A stretch of DNA of 64,000 nucleotides, taken from the NCBI RefSeq assembly GCF_023374055.1, contig NZ_JAMBEP010000001.1:2232001-2296000 (forward strand). Direction: 5' to 3'. Each line of letters opens with the position of its first letter. Positions within the stretch are counted from its first letter, which is position 1. Made by a program: the position numbers and the translations under genes. Of the stretch, positions 15,153 to 24,824 are shown in pieces. This DNA comes from Luteimonas galliterrae (lineage in GTDB: Bacteria > Pseudomonadota > Gammaproteobacteria > Xanthomonadales > Xanthomonadaceae). The notes below the pieces were generated by a model, which was not told where the DNA came from, did not search any database, and worked only from the letters and a program-made list of their open reading frames with translations.

Positions 15153-18100
15153 CTACCACTCAAAATTGTAGTCAAAACCAGATACCGTCAAATCGCCTCT
15201 AGCGCCCACGCCTACGCCACCAAAAACCGTTTTGCTGCCTGAAGGATAACTAACGCTCGTTCCACCACCAACTCCATAGTAGCCGGATATAGTCGACCCT
15301 GCGCCTCGTAGCGTTTCATTGATGTCCTCTTCAGTCTGCAACTTATTGCTTTCCGTCTCGCAAACGTATCCGACATTTATACTTGCAGAAGGAGATTTAA
15401 ATGGATTCTTACCGGACGGAATCAAGTTTTTTGAAAGGGATATCCCAAGGAAGCTCTTGCCATACTTCGTAAGGGAGTATGTCCCTGAGAAATGGAGGTA
15501 ACTTACGCTTATGTTTATAAAGTCTGGCGAACCGTAAAAACGCGCCACTGCCGTTGCTTCAGACGCCCTCGCCTGATTCACCATTCCTTGCGCATTGCGC
15601 GGATCGAACAACCCAAACGGATCAATGCCGATGATTGGATTGCTATCCACGTAGGCATACGTATTCATGCCACCAGCAAGCCCGATCGGGTCACTCTGCA
15701 AATACCGCCCCAGCCGCGTATCGTAGTCCCGGAATCCGTTGTACCAATTCCCCGTCTCGGCATCGTAGTGCTGCCCTGGGAAGCCCAGGTTGAGGCCACC
15801 AATGCTGTCCTGCGTCACCGTTCTGTCGAAGGCGTAGTTGCTTGCCCGCCAGACCACGCTCTTGGCGCTGTTGGTGGCGATCTCCGGCCGCCCGAGTTGA
15901 TCGTTATGCAAGTAATACAGTTGGCTGCCGCGAACCAAGGCGATCGGCTCGCTGCCCAGGCGCAGATAATGAGTCCAGCCCAGGCCATTCCAGTCATACT
16001 CCATGACTAGCGAGCCATCCGGACTGTAGCCGTATCCATTCGCCTTAGGCGCACCTTGGGTCTTGTACGTGCGCTGGCCTAGCGCATTCACCCAATAAGT
16101 CGTCGTCACGCCGCCGCGAGTGGCCTGGGTCAAGCGGTTGAACGGGTTGTAGACGTATGACGCATCGCCTGCAACGGTGATGTTGCCGTTGTCGTCGACC
16201 GAGATGAGTTTCGCCCGTGGCCCTGTGATCCCGTTCAACTGGTTGCTATCGAGGGGAACTCCATACGTGTCAGTGGCGCCGCCCCAGGTATGACTGCTGC
16301 GATTGCCATTTGCGTCGTATTGGAAGCTTTGCGTCGCATTGGTCGCCGAAACCGACGTCAGCCGCGATAGCTGATCGTAGTTGAAGGTCTGAGTCAGGCT
16401 GGCGTTGATCGCGTTCGTGATGGCCTTGATGTTGTCGTTGGCGTCGTAACCGAACGTCAGGCTTTGGATCGGCGTGGCGCCGTTGAGCGTGCTGATGCCT
16501 TTGATGCGGCCATCGGTGTCGGCGTTGTAGTTGCGCTGAAGGCCATTGCCGTAGGTCAACCCGGTCACCGGACCGAAGGGTCGATAAGTCAGATTGCTGA
16601 CCACCGTTTTTGTGGATCCGCCGAAGGTCGTCGTCATCTTGTCCAGCCGGCCGTAAGCGTAGCTGTAGCCGACGCTGACGCTGTTGGGGTAAGCGACACT
16701 GGTCACCCGGCCCAGGCCGTCGTAGGTGAAGGTTTGGTCCCAGCCAACGCTGCTGCCGACGGCCTGTTTCTGCGAGGCCAACCAGCCATGCGGGGTATAG
16801 GCGTAATCCAGGGTGCCCTTCGGATCCACCACCCGGCACAGCAGGCCCAAGCCGTAGCTGCAGGTATCGTAGACGAAGCTGTGGACCAGACCGCCGGCGG
16901 TGATGGTGGTAGGTCGGCCCAGGGCATCGTAGCCGTACGTGGTTTGCGCGCCATCGGCGCGAGTCATCGAGGTGCGTTGACCGTCGGCGTTGTAGGCAAA
17001 CGTCGTGATGCCGGTGTCCGGACTGATCTGCGACCACAGCTGGCCCAAGCCGTCGTAGCTGTAAGTGGTGACGCTGCCCTTCGGGTCGGCAACCGTCTTC
17101 ACGTTGCCTAGCGCGTCGTAGCTCATGAACGTGTTGCCGGTCTTCGCATCGATGATGCGGACGACGCGGCGATGCCGGTCATGGGCATACGTCGTTTCAT
17201 AGTTCAACGAATCGGTGACCTTCACCAGATCGCCGTTCTGGTTGTATTGGTAGCGAATGTTCTGGCCGTTGTTGCCGCGCCTGGCCTTGACGAAGCCGCC
17301 TTCGTCGTAGTCGATGAAAGTACTGGTCAGAATGACTTCCTCGCGCGGCGGCGCGGTCGGACCGGGGTCCGGTGGATCGGGAATGCAGTCCGGATATGGA
17401 TAGCAAATGTTCGGGTGCATCGTGCCATCGTCCACCGCCACAGCGTTGGTGTCGGTGGCCTGCCCCGAGGATTCGGGCGTGTACTCGACGCCTGTTTCGA
17501 TCTTGGTGATCTGGCTGGCCAAATTGTAGGTGAAGCGCTGGAAGCCGATCGGCGGCGGCGGCGGTGCGTTTACGCCGACGGCTACATTGGTGGTATTCGG
17601 GCCGATCCAGGCAACGCCTTCGCGCAGCATCCGCCACTGAAAATTATGCATGCCAACTGTTGCTGGTGCGGTGACGTTGAAATTGAAAGTCGCCGTCACG
17701 CCCGGCGCTATCGTCGATGGAAGCGCAGCGCGCGTCGTGCCCCACGTAGCGACATTATTGACGGAGCCGAGTTTGTAGTTATTGGCTGTTGTCCATGTGG
17801 TCGTACCGGTGTTCTTCATGGTGACAGTAACCGGATACGTTTTACCCGTGGTCATGGAAGCAGGCACGGACTGGCTGACGAATGTCGCGCCATCCGTCGG
17901 CGCGGCTTGAACCGCAATCTGCACGTTGGGCGTGAATACCCCGAACCAAGCTACGCCGTCGCGCACCATTCGCCATTGGAAATTGTAAGCGCCGGCTGTG
18001 CTGGGCGCGGTGACGTTGAAGCTGAAAGTCGCGGTCTGTTGCGGTGCAATCGATGTCGTCAACTCATCGCGATGAAGACCCCATGTCGTGTTGTCGAGAG

Positions 18101-20441
18101 GATTGGCCGAACCAAGCTTGTAATTGTTGGCCGTGGTCCAGGTCGCGGTGCCGGTGTTGGTCATCCTGATGGTGACAGGATATGTCTGCCCAGCCACCAT
18201 CGTTGCCGGAACCGTCTGATCAACGAAGCTTGCAGCATTGGCGGGCGGCGTCGGCGGGTCGGGATCCAACTCGCAATCGGGCTGCGGGTGGCAGGACATT
18301 GGACCCATTTCACCGGTTCCCGAAATATCGCCTCCAGCGGTCAAACCATCGAAGCCGCCCACAAACCCGACCGACGAGCTGGCACCGGTCAGGGTCTGCA
18401 TCGAAGCCAGCACCGATTCCGGTTCAACTCTGAATATGTTGATCAGCCGATCGTAGTTGTCGTACTCGTAGTTGGTGACGACGTCGTCTGGTGCCTTTCT
18501 CGTCTGCAAGCGGCCGCGGTTGTCGTAGGTATTGGTCGTTGTCTGCCAGGCGCCATTGACATAGAGCTTCTCGGTCAGCACTTGGCCGCGGGCGTTGTAC
18601 GTGTAGTAAACGCTGCCGCTGTTGGGATTGGTGATCTGACCGGGTTGACCGAGCTCGTTATAGCCAGCGTAAACCGTCTTTATCGTCTTGGCGTCGATAA
18701 CCTGGCGCTGTTCCAGCAGATTACCGGCGGTGTCATAGGTGTAGACGATGGCATCGCCCGATCCCGCGATCGGGCCATCCACCGTCATGGTGGCTACCAT
18801 CCCGCTTGGATGGAGCGTGTACGCGTAGGCCGTAGCCTGAACGCTGTTGGTAAGCCCCACGGACGTCATCAGGTTCTTGACCGAAACCGATTTCAACAGT
18901 CGTGCCCGGGCGTCGCCATCGGGATAGTAGTCGTAGCTAGTTTCGTTGACCGGTTGGCTTGTATTGCCAATGGTTTTGATCGAAAGCAAGCGGTTGTTCT
19001 GAGACGGATCCCAAACGAATTGGGTGATCTGCTGCTGACCGGTCTCGCCGGCCGGGCCTATACCAACGATTTTTTGCGTGATGTTTCCGTCGGCATTATA
19101 GGTGTAGTCGGTTTTTACGCCGTACGCATCGGTCTCATCGTCCGGGTTGCCGTTGACGTCGTACGTTGTATCGGTACCCCCAGCCAGACACGTCGGACTT
19201 GCGGGACGATCTACTGCAATAACACGTTTGCTGCCGCTGAAGTCGGCAGTCAAATAGCGGGTAGTCTGGCCTAGCGCATTGCGCACATCGGTATAGCCCG
19301 CGCCGTAGGTGAATGTGCTCTTTTCGACATTGTTTTCCAGCCCGGACCAGGCAGCTCGTCCGTCGGTGCCGTAAGCATAACGGGAATAGCGCACGCTATT
19401 GATCGAAATGCCTGTCAATCCGCCTGGTTGTGCGGAATCTTCGTAATGGTAAGTGCGGACACCTAGATTGTCCGGATAAATGACGCTAGCGAGATAGCCT
19501 GCTGCGTTATAGCTGTACGCATACGTCTTTGTATTCGGCGCAATGATGGATGCGACTTTGCTACCGCTCCATGTCAACTGGATCGCGCGACCCGAAGTAT
19601 GGGTGACTGTCGACAATTGGTTACTGGCATTGTAGCCATAGGTAAGGCCGATGTTACGTTCATTCTTGATCGTGAGAGGGCGGCCATGCGCATCATAGGT
19701 CTGCTGCTCGCCGCCTTTGGTGGTCAACTTCCAGCCGGAACCGTTAGGAACGATGATGCGACCTCCGCCATCGCGCCAAAGACCACTCGTGTCTTTGGTG
19801 AACACCGTGGCGAAACCGTTGGTGCGATTGGCGAAGATTTTGGTCAAAGGCTGCCCGCTTGCCGCGCACGAAACAACCGTATCCAAGCGCCCATGGCATT
19901 GAGATCCGCCGTAGTCGAAACTCAGCGTGTATTCGAGGGTGGACGACCACTTTTTGCCGAATATGCCTAGGCGATCCAGCGATTTGTCGTAGAACCTGTT
20001 GACGACCAATGGCATGGCATCCGGCGGGACAAGAAAGTCCAGCTCGGTCAGAATCTTGTTGCCGGTTGCGATAACGACGGGCTTGGCTGTAGTTTCGCAA
20101 GGCTCCTTTACGTTCTGTACCTGTACGTTGCGCGACACCTGAGATGAAGATCTCGGGCCGCCGCTGCCATTACCGAAGTTGGAATCCCATATTTTCGGCT
20201 CTCTCCCGCTGTGGGAAAGAAATTCGTAGTCGCCGGAATCAAGCTCCTGCCAACATCTCCCTCCAGTGACCGTGCAATTACCTTCTGGGCCACTCGCCGA
20301 GCAATTGCCAGTACTCTCTTCGCATATAGTGCGCAGCGCATTAGCCGCGAGCGGCCATGTCATCGCCGGCAAACAGATCAGCGGAAACACAAGGTAACGA
20401 AGCCGCGCAACAAGCGCCGGCTGCCTAGCCGTAAAGTCCAT
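15153..20441 (-). CDS. RHS-repeat protein with Ig-like insert and variable C-terminal tip
   Basis: The 1762-residue secreted protein has a signal peptide, a Cys-containing N region and a DUF6531-like start (ILTELDFLVPPDAMPLVVNR). Many YD repeats (YDGLGQLWSQ, YDALGRPTTI) form the RHS shell. Residues about 735-965 hold two tandem Ig-like domains of about 115 residues, each with NTGTxTWTTANNYKLGS and FQWRMxREGVAW. The RHS core ends with YLQSDPIGLAGGMNTYAYVD and DPFGL near residue 1612. The remaining 150 residues (ending SGFDYNFEW) are Gly/Ser/Tyr-rich, beta-strand-like and encoded by AT-rich DNA. In RHS systems the shell delivers such tips as toxins; this one is not recognised. The RBS AGGGGAAG precedes the ATG. 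Confidence 0.92.
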   Translation of the reverse strand: MDFTARQPALVARLRYLVFPLICLPAMTWPLAANALRTICEESTGNCSASGPEGNCTVTGGRCWQELDSGDYEFLSHSGREPKIWDSNFGNGSGGPRSSSQVSRNVQVQNVKEPCETTAKPVVIATGNKILTELDFLVPPDAMPLVVNRFYDKSLDRLGIFGKKWSSTLEYTLSFDYGGSQCHGRLDTVVSCAASGQPLTKIFANRTNGFATVFTKDTSGLWRDGGGRIIVPNGSGWKLTTKGGEQQTYDAHGRPLTIKNERNIGLTYGYNASNQLSTVTHTSGRAIQLTWSGSKVASIIAPNTKTYAYSYNAAGYLASVIYPDNLGVRTYHYEDSAQPGGLTGISINSVRYSRYAYGTDGRAAWSGLENNVEKSTFTYGAGYTDVRNALGQTTRYLTADFSGSKRVIAVDRPASPTCLAGGTDTTYDVNGNPDDETDAYGVKTDYTYNADGNITQKIVGIGPAGETGQQQITQFVWDPSQNNRLLSIKTIGNTSQPVNETSYDYYPDGDARARLLKSVSVKNLMTSVGLTNSVQATAYAYTLHPSGMVATMTVDGPIAGSGDAIVYTYDTAGNLLEQRQVIDAKTIKTVYAGYNELGQPGQITNPNSGSVYYTYNARGQVLTEKLYVNGAWQTTTNTYDNRGRLQTRKAPDDVVTNYEYDNYDRLINIFRVEPESVLASMQTLTGASSSVGFVGGFDGLTAGGDISGTGEMGPMSCHPQPDCELDPDPPTPPANAASFVDQTVPATMVAGQTYPVTIRMTNTGTATWTTANNYKLGSANPLDNTTWGLHRDELTTSIAPQQTATFSFNVTAPSTAGAYNFQWRMVRDGVAWFGVFTPNVQIAVQAAPTDGATFVSQSVPASMTTGKTYPVTVTMKNTGTTTWTTANNYKLGSVNNVATWGTTRAALPSTIAPGVTATFNFNVTAPATVGMHNFQWRMLREGVAWIGPNTTNVAVGVNAPPPPPIGFQRFTYNLASQITKIETGVEYTPESSGQATDTNAVAVDDGTMHPNICYPYPDCIPDPPDPGPTAPPREEVILTSTFIDYDEGGFVKARRGNNGQNIRYQYNQNGDLVKVTDSLNYETTYAHDRHRRVVRIIDAKTGNTFMSYDALGNVKTVADPKGSVTTYSYDGLGQLWSQISPDTGITTFAYNADGQRTSMTRADGAQTTYGYDALGRPTTITAGGLVHSFVYDTCSYGLGLLCRVVDPKGTLDYAYTPHGWLASQKQAVGSSVGWDQTFTYDGLGRVTSVAYPNSVSVGYSYAYGRLDKMTTTFGGSTKTVVSNLTYRPFGPVTGLTYGNGLQRNYNADTDGRIKGISTLNGATPIQSLTFGYDANDNIKAITNAINASLTQTFNYDQLSRLTSVSATNATQSFQYDANGNRSSHTWGGATDTYGVPLDSNQLNGITGPRAKLISVDDNGNITVAGDASYVYNPFNRLTQATRGGVTTTYWVNALGQRTYKTQGAPKANGYGYSPDGSLVMEYDWNGLGWTHYLRLGSEPIALVRGSQLYYLHNDQLGRPEIATNSAKSVVWRASNYAFDRTVTQDSIGGLNLGFPGQHYDAETGNWYNGFRDYDTRLGRYLQSDPIGLAGGMNTYAYVDSNPIIGIDPFGLFDPRNAQGMVNQARASEATAVARFYGSPDFINISVSYLHFSGTYSLTKYGKSFLGISLSKNLIPSGKNPFKSPSASINVGYVCETESNKLQTEEDINETLRGAGSTISGYYGVGGGTSVSYPSGSKTVFGGVGVGARGDLTVSGFDYNFEW

Positions 20442-20496
20442 TTACTTCCCCTGTCCCTAAGACTGTGCCGATAGTCGAGTGACGCCCCGGGCGGAT

Positions 20497-20523
20497 ATTC
20501 TAGTTTGGCTTGGTTTGCGTCAA
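20497..20523 (-). promoter_or_regulatory. Possible promoter of the RHS gene
   Basis: On the minus strand TTGACG is followed after 15 nt by TAGAAT, and after 17 nt by the overlapping GAATAT. The transcription start would lie about 50 nt upstream of the RHS ATG. The -35 box is the best in this region, but the spacing to the better -10 match is short. Confidence 0.4.
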
Positions 20524-20620
20524 CTCCTGCTTGTGATAAGCCAGAACATATCCTGGCAAACCCATGATCTATAAGCGTTTCTGATATTGATGCGGACTAC
20601 CTCACTGCATGCAGTAGTGC

Positions 20621-22807
20621 TCACGCAGGCTGCAGGTTGGCATACGCCAGCACCAGCCATTTGCTCCCCACCTCATCGAAATTCACCTGCACACGCGCAT
20701 GCGCGCCATTGCCCTCGATGTCGGTGACGGTGCCGCTGCCGAACTTAGCGTGGGTGACGTTTTGCCCCAGCCGGATGCCGGGCGACGCGTCGACCACGGC
20801 GTGGCCGTAGTCGCGCGGCGGGCGCGGCGCGTACAGGGGGCGCGATACTTGCACGCGCGGACGCACTTCGTGCAGCAGCGACGGCGGGATCTCGCGCAGG
20901 AAGCGCGACGGCAGGCCGTACATGTCCTGACCGTGCAGGCGGCGCGCTTCGGCGTAGCTGAGGATCAGCTTCTGGCGCGCGCGGGTGATGCCGACGTAGG
21001 CCAGGCGGCGTTCTTCCTCCAAGCGTCCGCTCTCTTCGATCGAACGGTTGTTGGGGAACAGGCCCTCTTCCATGCCGGCGAGAAAAACGAGCGGGAATTC
21101 CAGGCCCTTGGCGCTGTGCAGCGTCATCAACTGGACGCCGTCCTCGCCGGCCTGGGTCTGGCCTTCGCCGGCTTCGAGCGCGGCATAGGCGAGGAAGGCG
21201 ATCAGCTCGGACATGTCGGCGGCTTCTTCGTCGTCGTCGCGGCGGACGAAACGCGAGGCGACGGAGACGAGTTCGTCCAGGTTGTCGGTGCGCGAATCGA
21301 GCTGGCCTTTCGACTCGTTGGCGTAATGCATGCGCAGGCCCGATCGCAGCAGCACGTGGTCGATCTTGTCCTGCAGGCTGAGGTCGTGCACTTCGCCGGA
21401 CAAGGTATCGATCAAGGCATGAAACGTCGCCAGCGCATTGCGCGCGCGCCCCGCCAGCACGTTCTCGCGAACGACGCGCAGCGCGGCTTCCCATAGCGAG
21501 ACGCTGTCGGCGCGGGCGCGGCGGCGCACTTCGTCGAGGGTGCGTTCGCCGATGCCGCGGGTGGGCGTGTTGACGGCGCGCTCGAAGGCCGCGTCGTCGG
21601 CGCGGTTGGCGATCAGGCGCAGGTAGGCCAGCGTGTCCTTGATTTCGGCGCGCTCGAAGAAGCGCACGCCGCCGTAGACGCGGTACGGGATCTGTTCCGC
21701 GAGCAGGTTCTCTTCGAACGCGCGCGACTGCGCGTTGCTGCGGTAGAGGATGGCGCAATCGCCGTAGCTGCCGCCGTCGCGGACCCACTGGCCGATGCGT
21801 TCGATCACGAAACGCGCTTCGTCGACTTCGTTGTAGGCGGCGTACAGGTCGACCGGATCGCCCTCGCCGCTATCGGTCCACAACTGCTTGCCCAGGCGCG
21901 CCGGGTTGTGCGCGATCACCGCGTTGGCGGCGTTGAGGATGTTGGCGCTGGAGCGGTAGTTCTGCTCCAGCCGGAAAGTCTGCGCGTCCGGATAGTCCTG
22001 CAGGAATTTCTGCACGTTCTCCACTTTCGCGCCGCGCCAGCCGTAGATGGCCTGGTCGTCGTCGCCGACCACGAACACGTGGCCCGTGTCGCCGGCGAGC
22101 ACGCGCACGAACGCGTACTGGATGCTGTTGGTGTCCTGGAACTCGTCGATCAGCAATTCGCCGAAGCGTTGCCGGTAGTGCGCGAGCAGCGCCGGATTGT
22201 CGCGCAGCAGTTCGTGCGCGCGCAGCAGCAGTTCGGCGAAATCGACCAGGCCGGCGCGGTCGCAGCGTTCCTGGTACAGCGCGTAGCTGCGCAGCATGAC
22301 GCCGGCCCATTCGTCGCCGCCTTCGGCCTGGATGTGCTGCGGGCGGCGGCCTTCGTCCTTCTGCGCGTTGATCCACCAGGCGATCTGGCGCGGCGGGAAG
22401 CGCGCCTCGTCCAATTCCAATTGCTGCACTACGCGCTTGACCAACCGCAGCTGGTCGTCGCTGTCGAGCACCTGGAAGCCTTCGGGCAATTTCGCGTCCT
22501 GCCAGTGCAGGCGCAGCAGGCGATGCGCCAGGCCGTGGAAAGTGCCGATCCACAAACCGCGGCTGCCATTGCGCAGCAGCGCATCGGCGCGCGCGCGCAT
22601 CTCGCCGGCGGCCTTGTTGGTGAAGGTGACCGCGAAGATGCCGTGCGCGGGCACCCGGTGCACCTCGTTCAACCAGGCGATGCGGTGGGTCAGTACGCGG
22701 GTCTTGCCCGAACCGGCGCCGGCCAGGACCAGGTAATGGCCGGGCGGTGCGGTGACGGCCTCGCGTTGGGCGGGGTTGAGGCCGTCCAGCAAATAAGAAA
22801 CATCCAT
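20621..22807 (-). CDS. uvrD: DNA helicase II
   Basis: UvrD unwinds DNA 3'-5' in nucleotide excision and mismatch repair. The 728-residue protein shows SF1A motifs in order: Q motif (LNPAQREAV), Walker A (GAGSGKT), Ia (TFTNKAAGEM), II (LIDEFQDTN), III (GDDDQAIYGWRGA), IV (QNYRS), V (LMTLHSAKGLEFPLVFLAG) and VI (RLAYVGITRARQKL). The C-terminal tail ends in a Tudor-like segment (GTVTDIEGNG). Length is standard. A TAAAAT hexamer ends 6 nt before the ATG. The RHS gene lies downstream on the same strand but has its own promoter-like site. Confidence 0.97.
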   Translation of the reverse strand: MDVSYLLDGLNPAQREAVTAPPGHYLVLAGAGSGKTRVLTHRIAWLNEVHRVPAHGIFAVTFTNKAAGEMRARADALLRNGSRGLWIGTFHGLAHRLLRLHWQDAKLPEGFQVLDSDDQLRLVKRVVQQLELDEARFPPRQIAWWINAQKDEGRRPQHIQAEGGDEWAGVMLRSYALYQERCDRAGLVDFAELLLRAHELLRDNPALLAHYRQRFGELLIDEFQDTNSIQYAFVRVLAGDTGHVFVVGDDDQAIYGWRGAKVENVQKFLQDYPDAQTFRLEQNYRSSANILNAANAVIAHNPARLGKQLWTDSGEGDPVDLYAAYNEVDEARFVIERIGQWVRDGGSYGDCAILYRSNAQSRAFEENLLAEQIPYRVYGGVRFFERAEIKDTLAYLRLIANRADDAAFERAVNTPTRGIGERTLDEVRRRARADSVSLWEAALRVVRENVLAGRARNALATFHALIDTLSGEVHDLSLQDKIDHVLLRSGLRMHYANESKGQLDSRTDNLDELVSVASRFVRRDDDEEAADMSELIAFLAYAALEAGEGQTQAGEDGVQLMTLHSAKGLEFPLVFLAGMEEGLFPNNRSIEESGRLEEERRLAYVGITRARQKLILSYAEARRLHGQDMYGLPSRFLREIPPSLLHEVRPRVQVSRPLYAPRPPRDYGHAVVDASPGIRLGQNVTHAKFGSGTVTDIEGNGAHARVQVNFDEVGSKWLVLAYANLQPA

Positions 22808-22813
22808 GCCGGC

Positions 22814-22819
22814 ATTTTA
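22814..22819 (-). promoter_or_regulatory. -10 element for uvrD, predicted leaderless
   Basis: TAAAAT on the minus strand ends 6 nt before the uvrD ATG, leaving no room for a ribosome binding site. Confidence 0.5.
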
Positions 22820-22870
22820 CGTGAGCCGGCTTCACGGAACCTTAGCCGGGGTGCGGCATCCAATCCCGGG

Positions 22871-23824
22871 ATGGATCTGCGTCCCCTCCTGCCCCTGCTG
22901 CTGCTCGCCAGCGCCGCCGCGCTCGCGCAGGATGCGGACGAGCGCGTGCTGCGGGCGGGCGATACGGCGCTGCGGGTGGAGGTGGTCGAGGTCCCCGACC
23001 GCGCGCGCGCCGAGCTGCTGCAGCGCTGGATCGCCGAAACCACCGCCGCGCCGCTGTCGGTGTTCGGCCGCTTCCCGCTGCGCGATGCGCAAGTGCGGAT
23101 CAAGCAGATCGACAGCGACGACCGCAGCCCGGTGCCCTGGGGCCAGACTTTGCGCAGCGACGGCGTGGCGGTGCTGCTGTTCGTGCGCCGCGACGCGTCG
23201 CTGCAGCAATTGCGCGACGACTGGACCGCGGTGCACGAACTCTCGCACCTGTTCCACCCTTACCTGGGCGACCGCGGCCGCTGGCTGGCCGAAGGCTTGG
23301 CGAGCTATTACCAGAACGTGCTGCGCGCGCGGATCGGCGTGCTGGACGGGGACGAAGCGTGGCGACGGCTAGAAGGCGGCTTCCAGCGCGGCCGCAAGGC
23401 GCTCTCCGGCGTGCCGTTGGACGAATTGGGCCGGCGCCGCGGCGGCACGATGCGCGTGTACTGGGCCGGCGCGGCGTTCTGGCTGGAAGCGGATCTGGCT
23501 TTGCGCAAACAGCCGGGCCGTTCGTTGGATACGGTGCTGGCGGCGTATTCGGCGTGCTGTCTGGGCGACGGCACGGCGTTGGTCGAGCCTGAAGCATTCA
23601 TGGCGGAATTGGACCGGATCGCGGGTGGCGATATTTTCGCCAGCCGGTATCGGAGGTATGCGGCTGCGAAGGAATTTCCCTTGCTCGATGCGGCTTATCG
23701 CGAGCTGGGGATTGGGGCCGCGGATGGACGGCTGGTTTTCTCGCGCGGCGACGCAGGCTCGCGTTTGCGCGAGGCGGTCATGACGGGGCGTGGACGCGGT
23801 GCGGATGTGAGCGCAGCACGGTGA
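22871..23824 (+). CDS. Secreted gluzincin-like metallopeptidase (M1/M61-like)
   Basis: The 317-residue product starts with a signal peptide (MDLRPLLPLLLLASAAALAQ). It contains a zinc-peptidase motif H-E-L-S-H (His122, Glu123, His126) followed by WLAEGLASYYQ, where Glu141 is a plausible third ligand, as in the gluzincin clan. The rest is unassigned. The ATG at 22871 is preferred over long upstream readings of the same frame, which run antisense to uvrD. It is divergent from uvrD. Peptidase activity is inferred from the motif. Confidence 0.78.
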   Translation: MDLRPLLPLLLLASAAALAQDADERVLRAGDTALRVEVVEVPDRARAELLQRWIAETTAAPLSVFGRFPLRDAQVRIKQIDSDDRSPVPWGQTLRSDGVAVLLFVRRDASLQQLRDDWTAVHELSHLFHPYLGDRGRWLAEGLASYYQNVLRARIGVLDGDEAWRRLEGGFQRGRKALSGVPLDELGRRRGGTMRVYWAGAAFWLEADLALRKQPGRSLDTVLAAYSACCLGDGTALVEPEAFMAELDRIAGGDIFASRYRRYAAAKEFPLLDAAYRELGIGAADGRLVFSRGDAGSRLREAVMTGRGRGADVSAAR

Positions 23825-23840
23825 GCTATGTTTTCAAGCC

Positions 23841-23994
23841 GTCATTCCCGCGAAGGCGGGAATCCAGTGACTCGCTTTAGCCCTCTCCCGCTTGCGGGAG
23901 AGGGTTGGGTGAGGGCGCACGGTATGGCAGGTAGTGCCGTCGTTATCTGGTGGCAGCGTTAAAGTCACTGGATTCCCGCCTTCGCGGGAATGAC
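23841..23994. repeat. Inverted repeat GTCATTCCCGCG..AATCCAGTGAC with nested CTCTCCC copy
   Basis: Arms at 23841-23871 and 23964-23994 are near-exact reverse complements (GTCATTCCCGCGAAGGCGGG and GGAATCCAGTGAC). A single CTCTCCCGCTTGCGGGAGAG palindrome of another family sits between them. A lone diverged arm recurs at 60061-60093. Confidence 0.83.
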
Positions 23995-24020
23995 GGCTCA
24001 AAAGCAACGGCGGCCCATCT

Positions 24021-24048
24021 AAGAGCTCGCAGCTAAAGCCGCTCTTAC
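24021..24048. repeat. Single arm of the GTAGGAGCGG repeat family
   Basis: A lone right arm (AAGAGCTCGCAGCTAAAGCC then GCTCTTAC), with one change from the usual GCTCGCGGC, stands just downstream of the UPF0114 gene without a facing partner. Confidence 0.7.
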
Positions 24049-24059
24049 TAAGAGCCGAC

Positions 24060-24689
24060 TTAGTGTGCGTGGGCCTGCTCGCGCTTGCTAGAAGTGCCGG
24101 TCATCAACTTGTCGGTGTAGGCGATGCCGATCGCCGACAGGATGAAGACGCAGTGGATGATGGTCTGCCACATCACGCCGACGCTGGTCGCGGTGGTGCA
24201 ACGCAGCTTGGAGGCGGTGGCGGCGGCCGCCTCGCTCATCGCAGCGAATTCGGGCGAGGTGCAGACCGGCAGGCCCAGCGAGCCGGCTTCGATGAAGGTC
24301 TTGAGCAGGTGGATCGACGAGATGCCGATGATCGCCATCGCCAGCTTCACCTTCAGCACCGAAGCGTTGACGTGGCTGAGCCATTCGGGTTGGTCCGGAT
24401 GGCCCTGCAGGCCCAGCCGCGACACGAAGGTCTCGTAGCCGCCGACGATCACCATCACCAGCAGGTTGGAGATCATCACCACGTCGATCAGGCCCAGCAC
24501 GATCAGCATGATGCCCTGCTCGTCGAGACTGTTGGCGCCGTGAATCAGATGCCAGAGTTCCTTGACGAACAGGAACACGTACACGCCCTGCGCAACGATC
24601 AATCCCAGGTACAAGGGCAATTGCAGCCAGCGCGAGCTGAAGATGAGCGCGGGCAGCGGATTCAGGCGGGGCGAACGGACGTCGGTCAT
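24060..24689 (-). CDS. UPF0114/YqhA-family inner-membrane protein
   Basis: The 209-residue protein has four hydrophobic segments: [57 protein letters not shown] and [20 protein letters not shown]. The segment [10 protein letters not shown] and overall layout match the YqhA family (TIGR00645), whose function is not established. The ATG at 24689 ([11 protein letters not shown]) gives the family-like N terminus; an ORF extending 23 residues further upstream is unlikely. It is divergent from the GST gene. Confidence 0.87.
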   Translation of the reverse strand: MTDVRSPRLNPLPALIFSSRWLQLPLYLGLIVAQGVYVFLFVKELWHLIHGANSLDEQGIMLIVLGLIDVVMISNLLVMVIVGGYETFVSRLGLQGHPDQPEWLSHVNASVLKVKLAMAIIGISSIHLLKTFIEAGSLGLPVCTSPEFAAMSEAAAATASKLRCTTATSVGVMWQTIIHCVFILSAIGIAYTDKLMTGTSSKREQAHAH

Positions 24690-24824
24690 GCGGGCCGGAA
24701 TAAGGACGAAGACAGCGCGCAGGGTAGCGGCCCGCGATGACGCTGCCAAGCGCAACACAGCATTGCGCGCAGCGCGGCGGGGTCCGCGCTACAGTCCCGG
24801 CACCCCACACGCGAAGGCGCGGAT

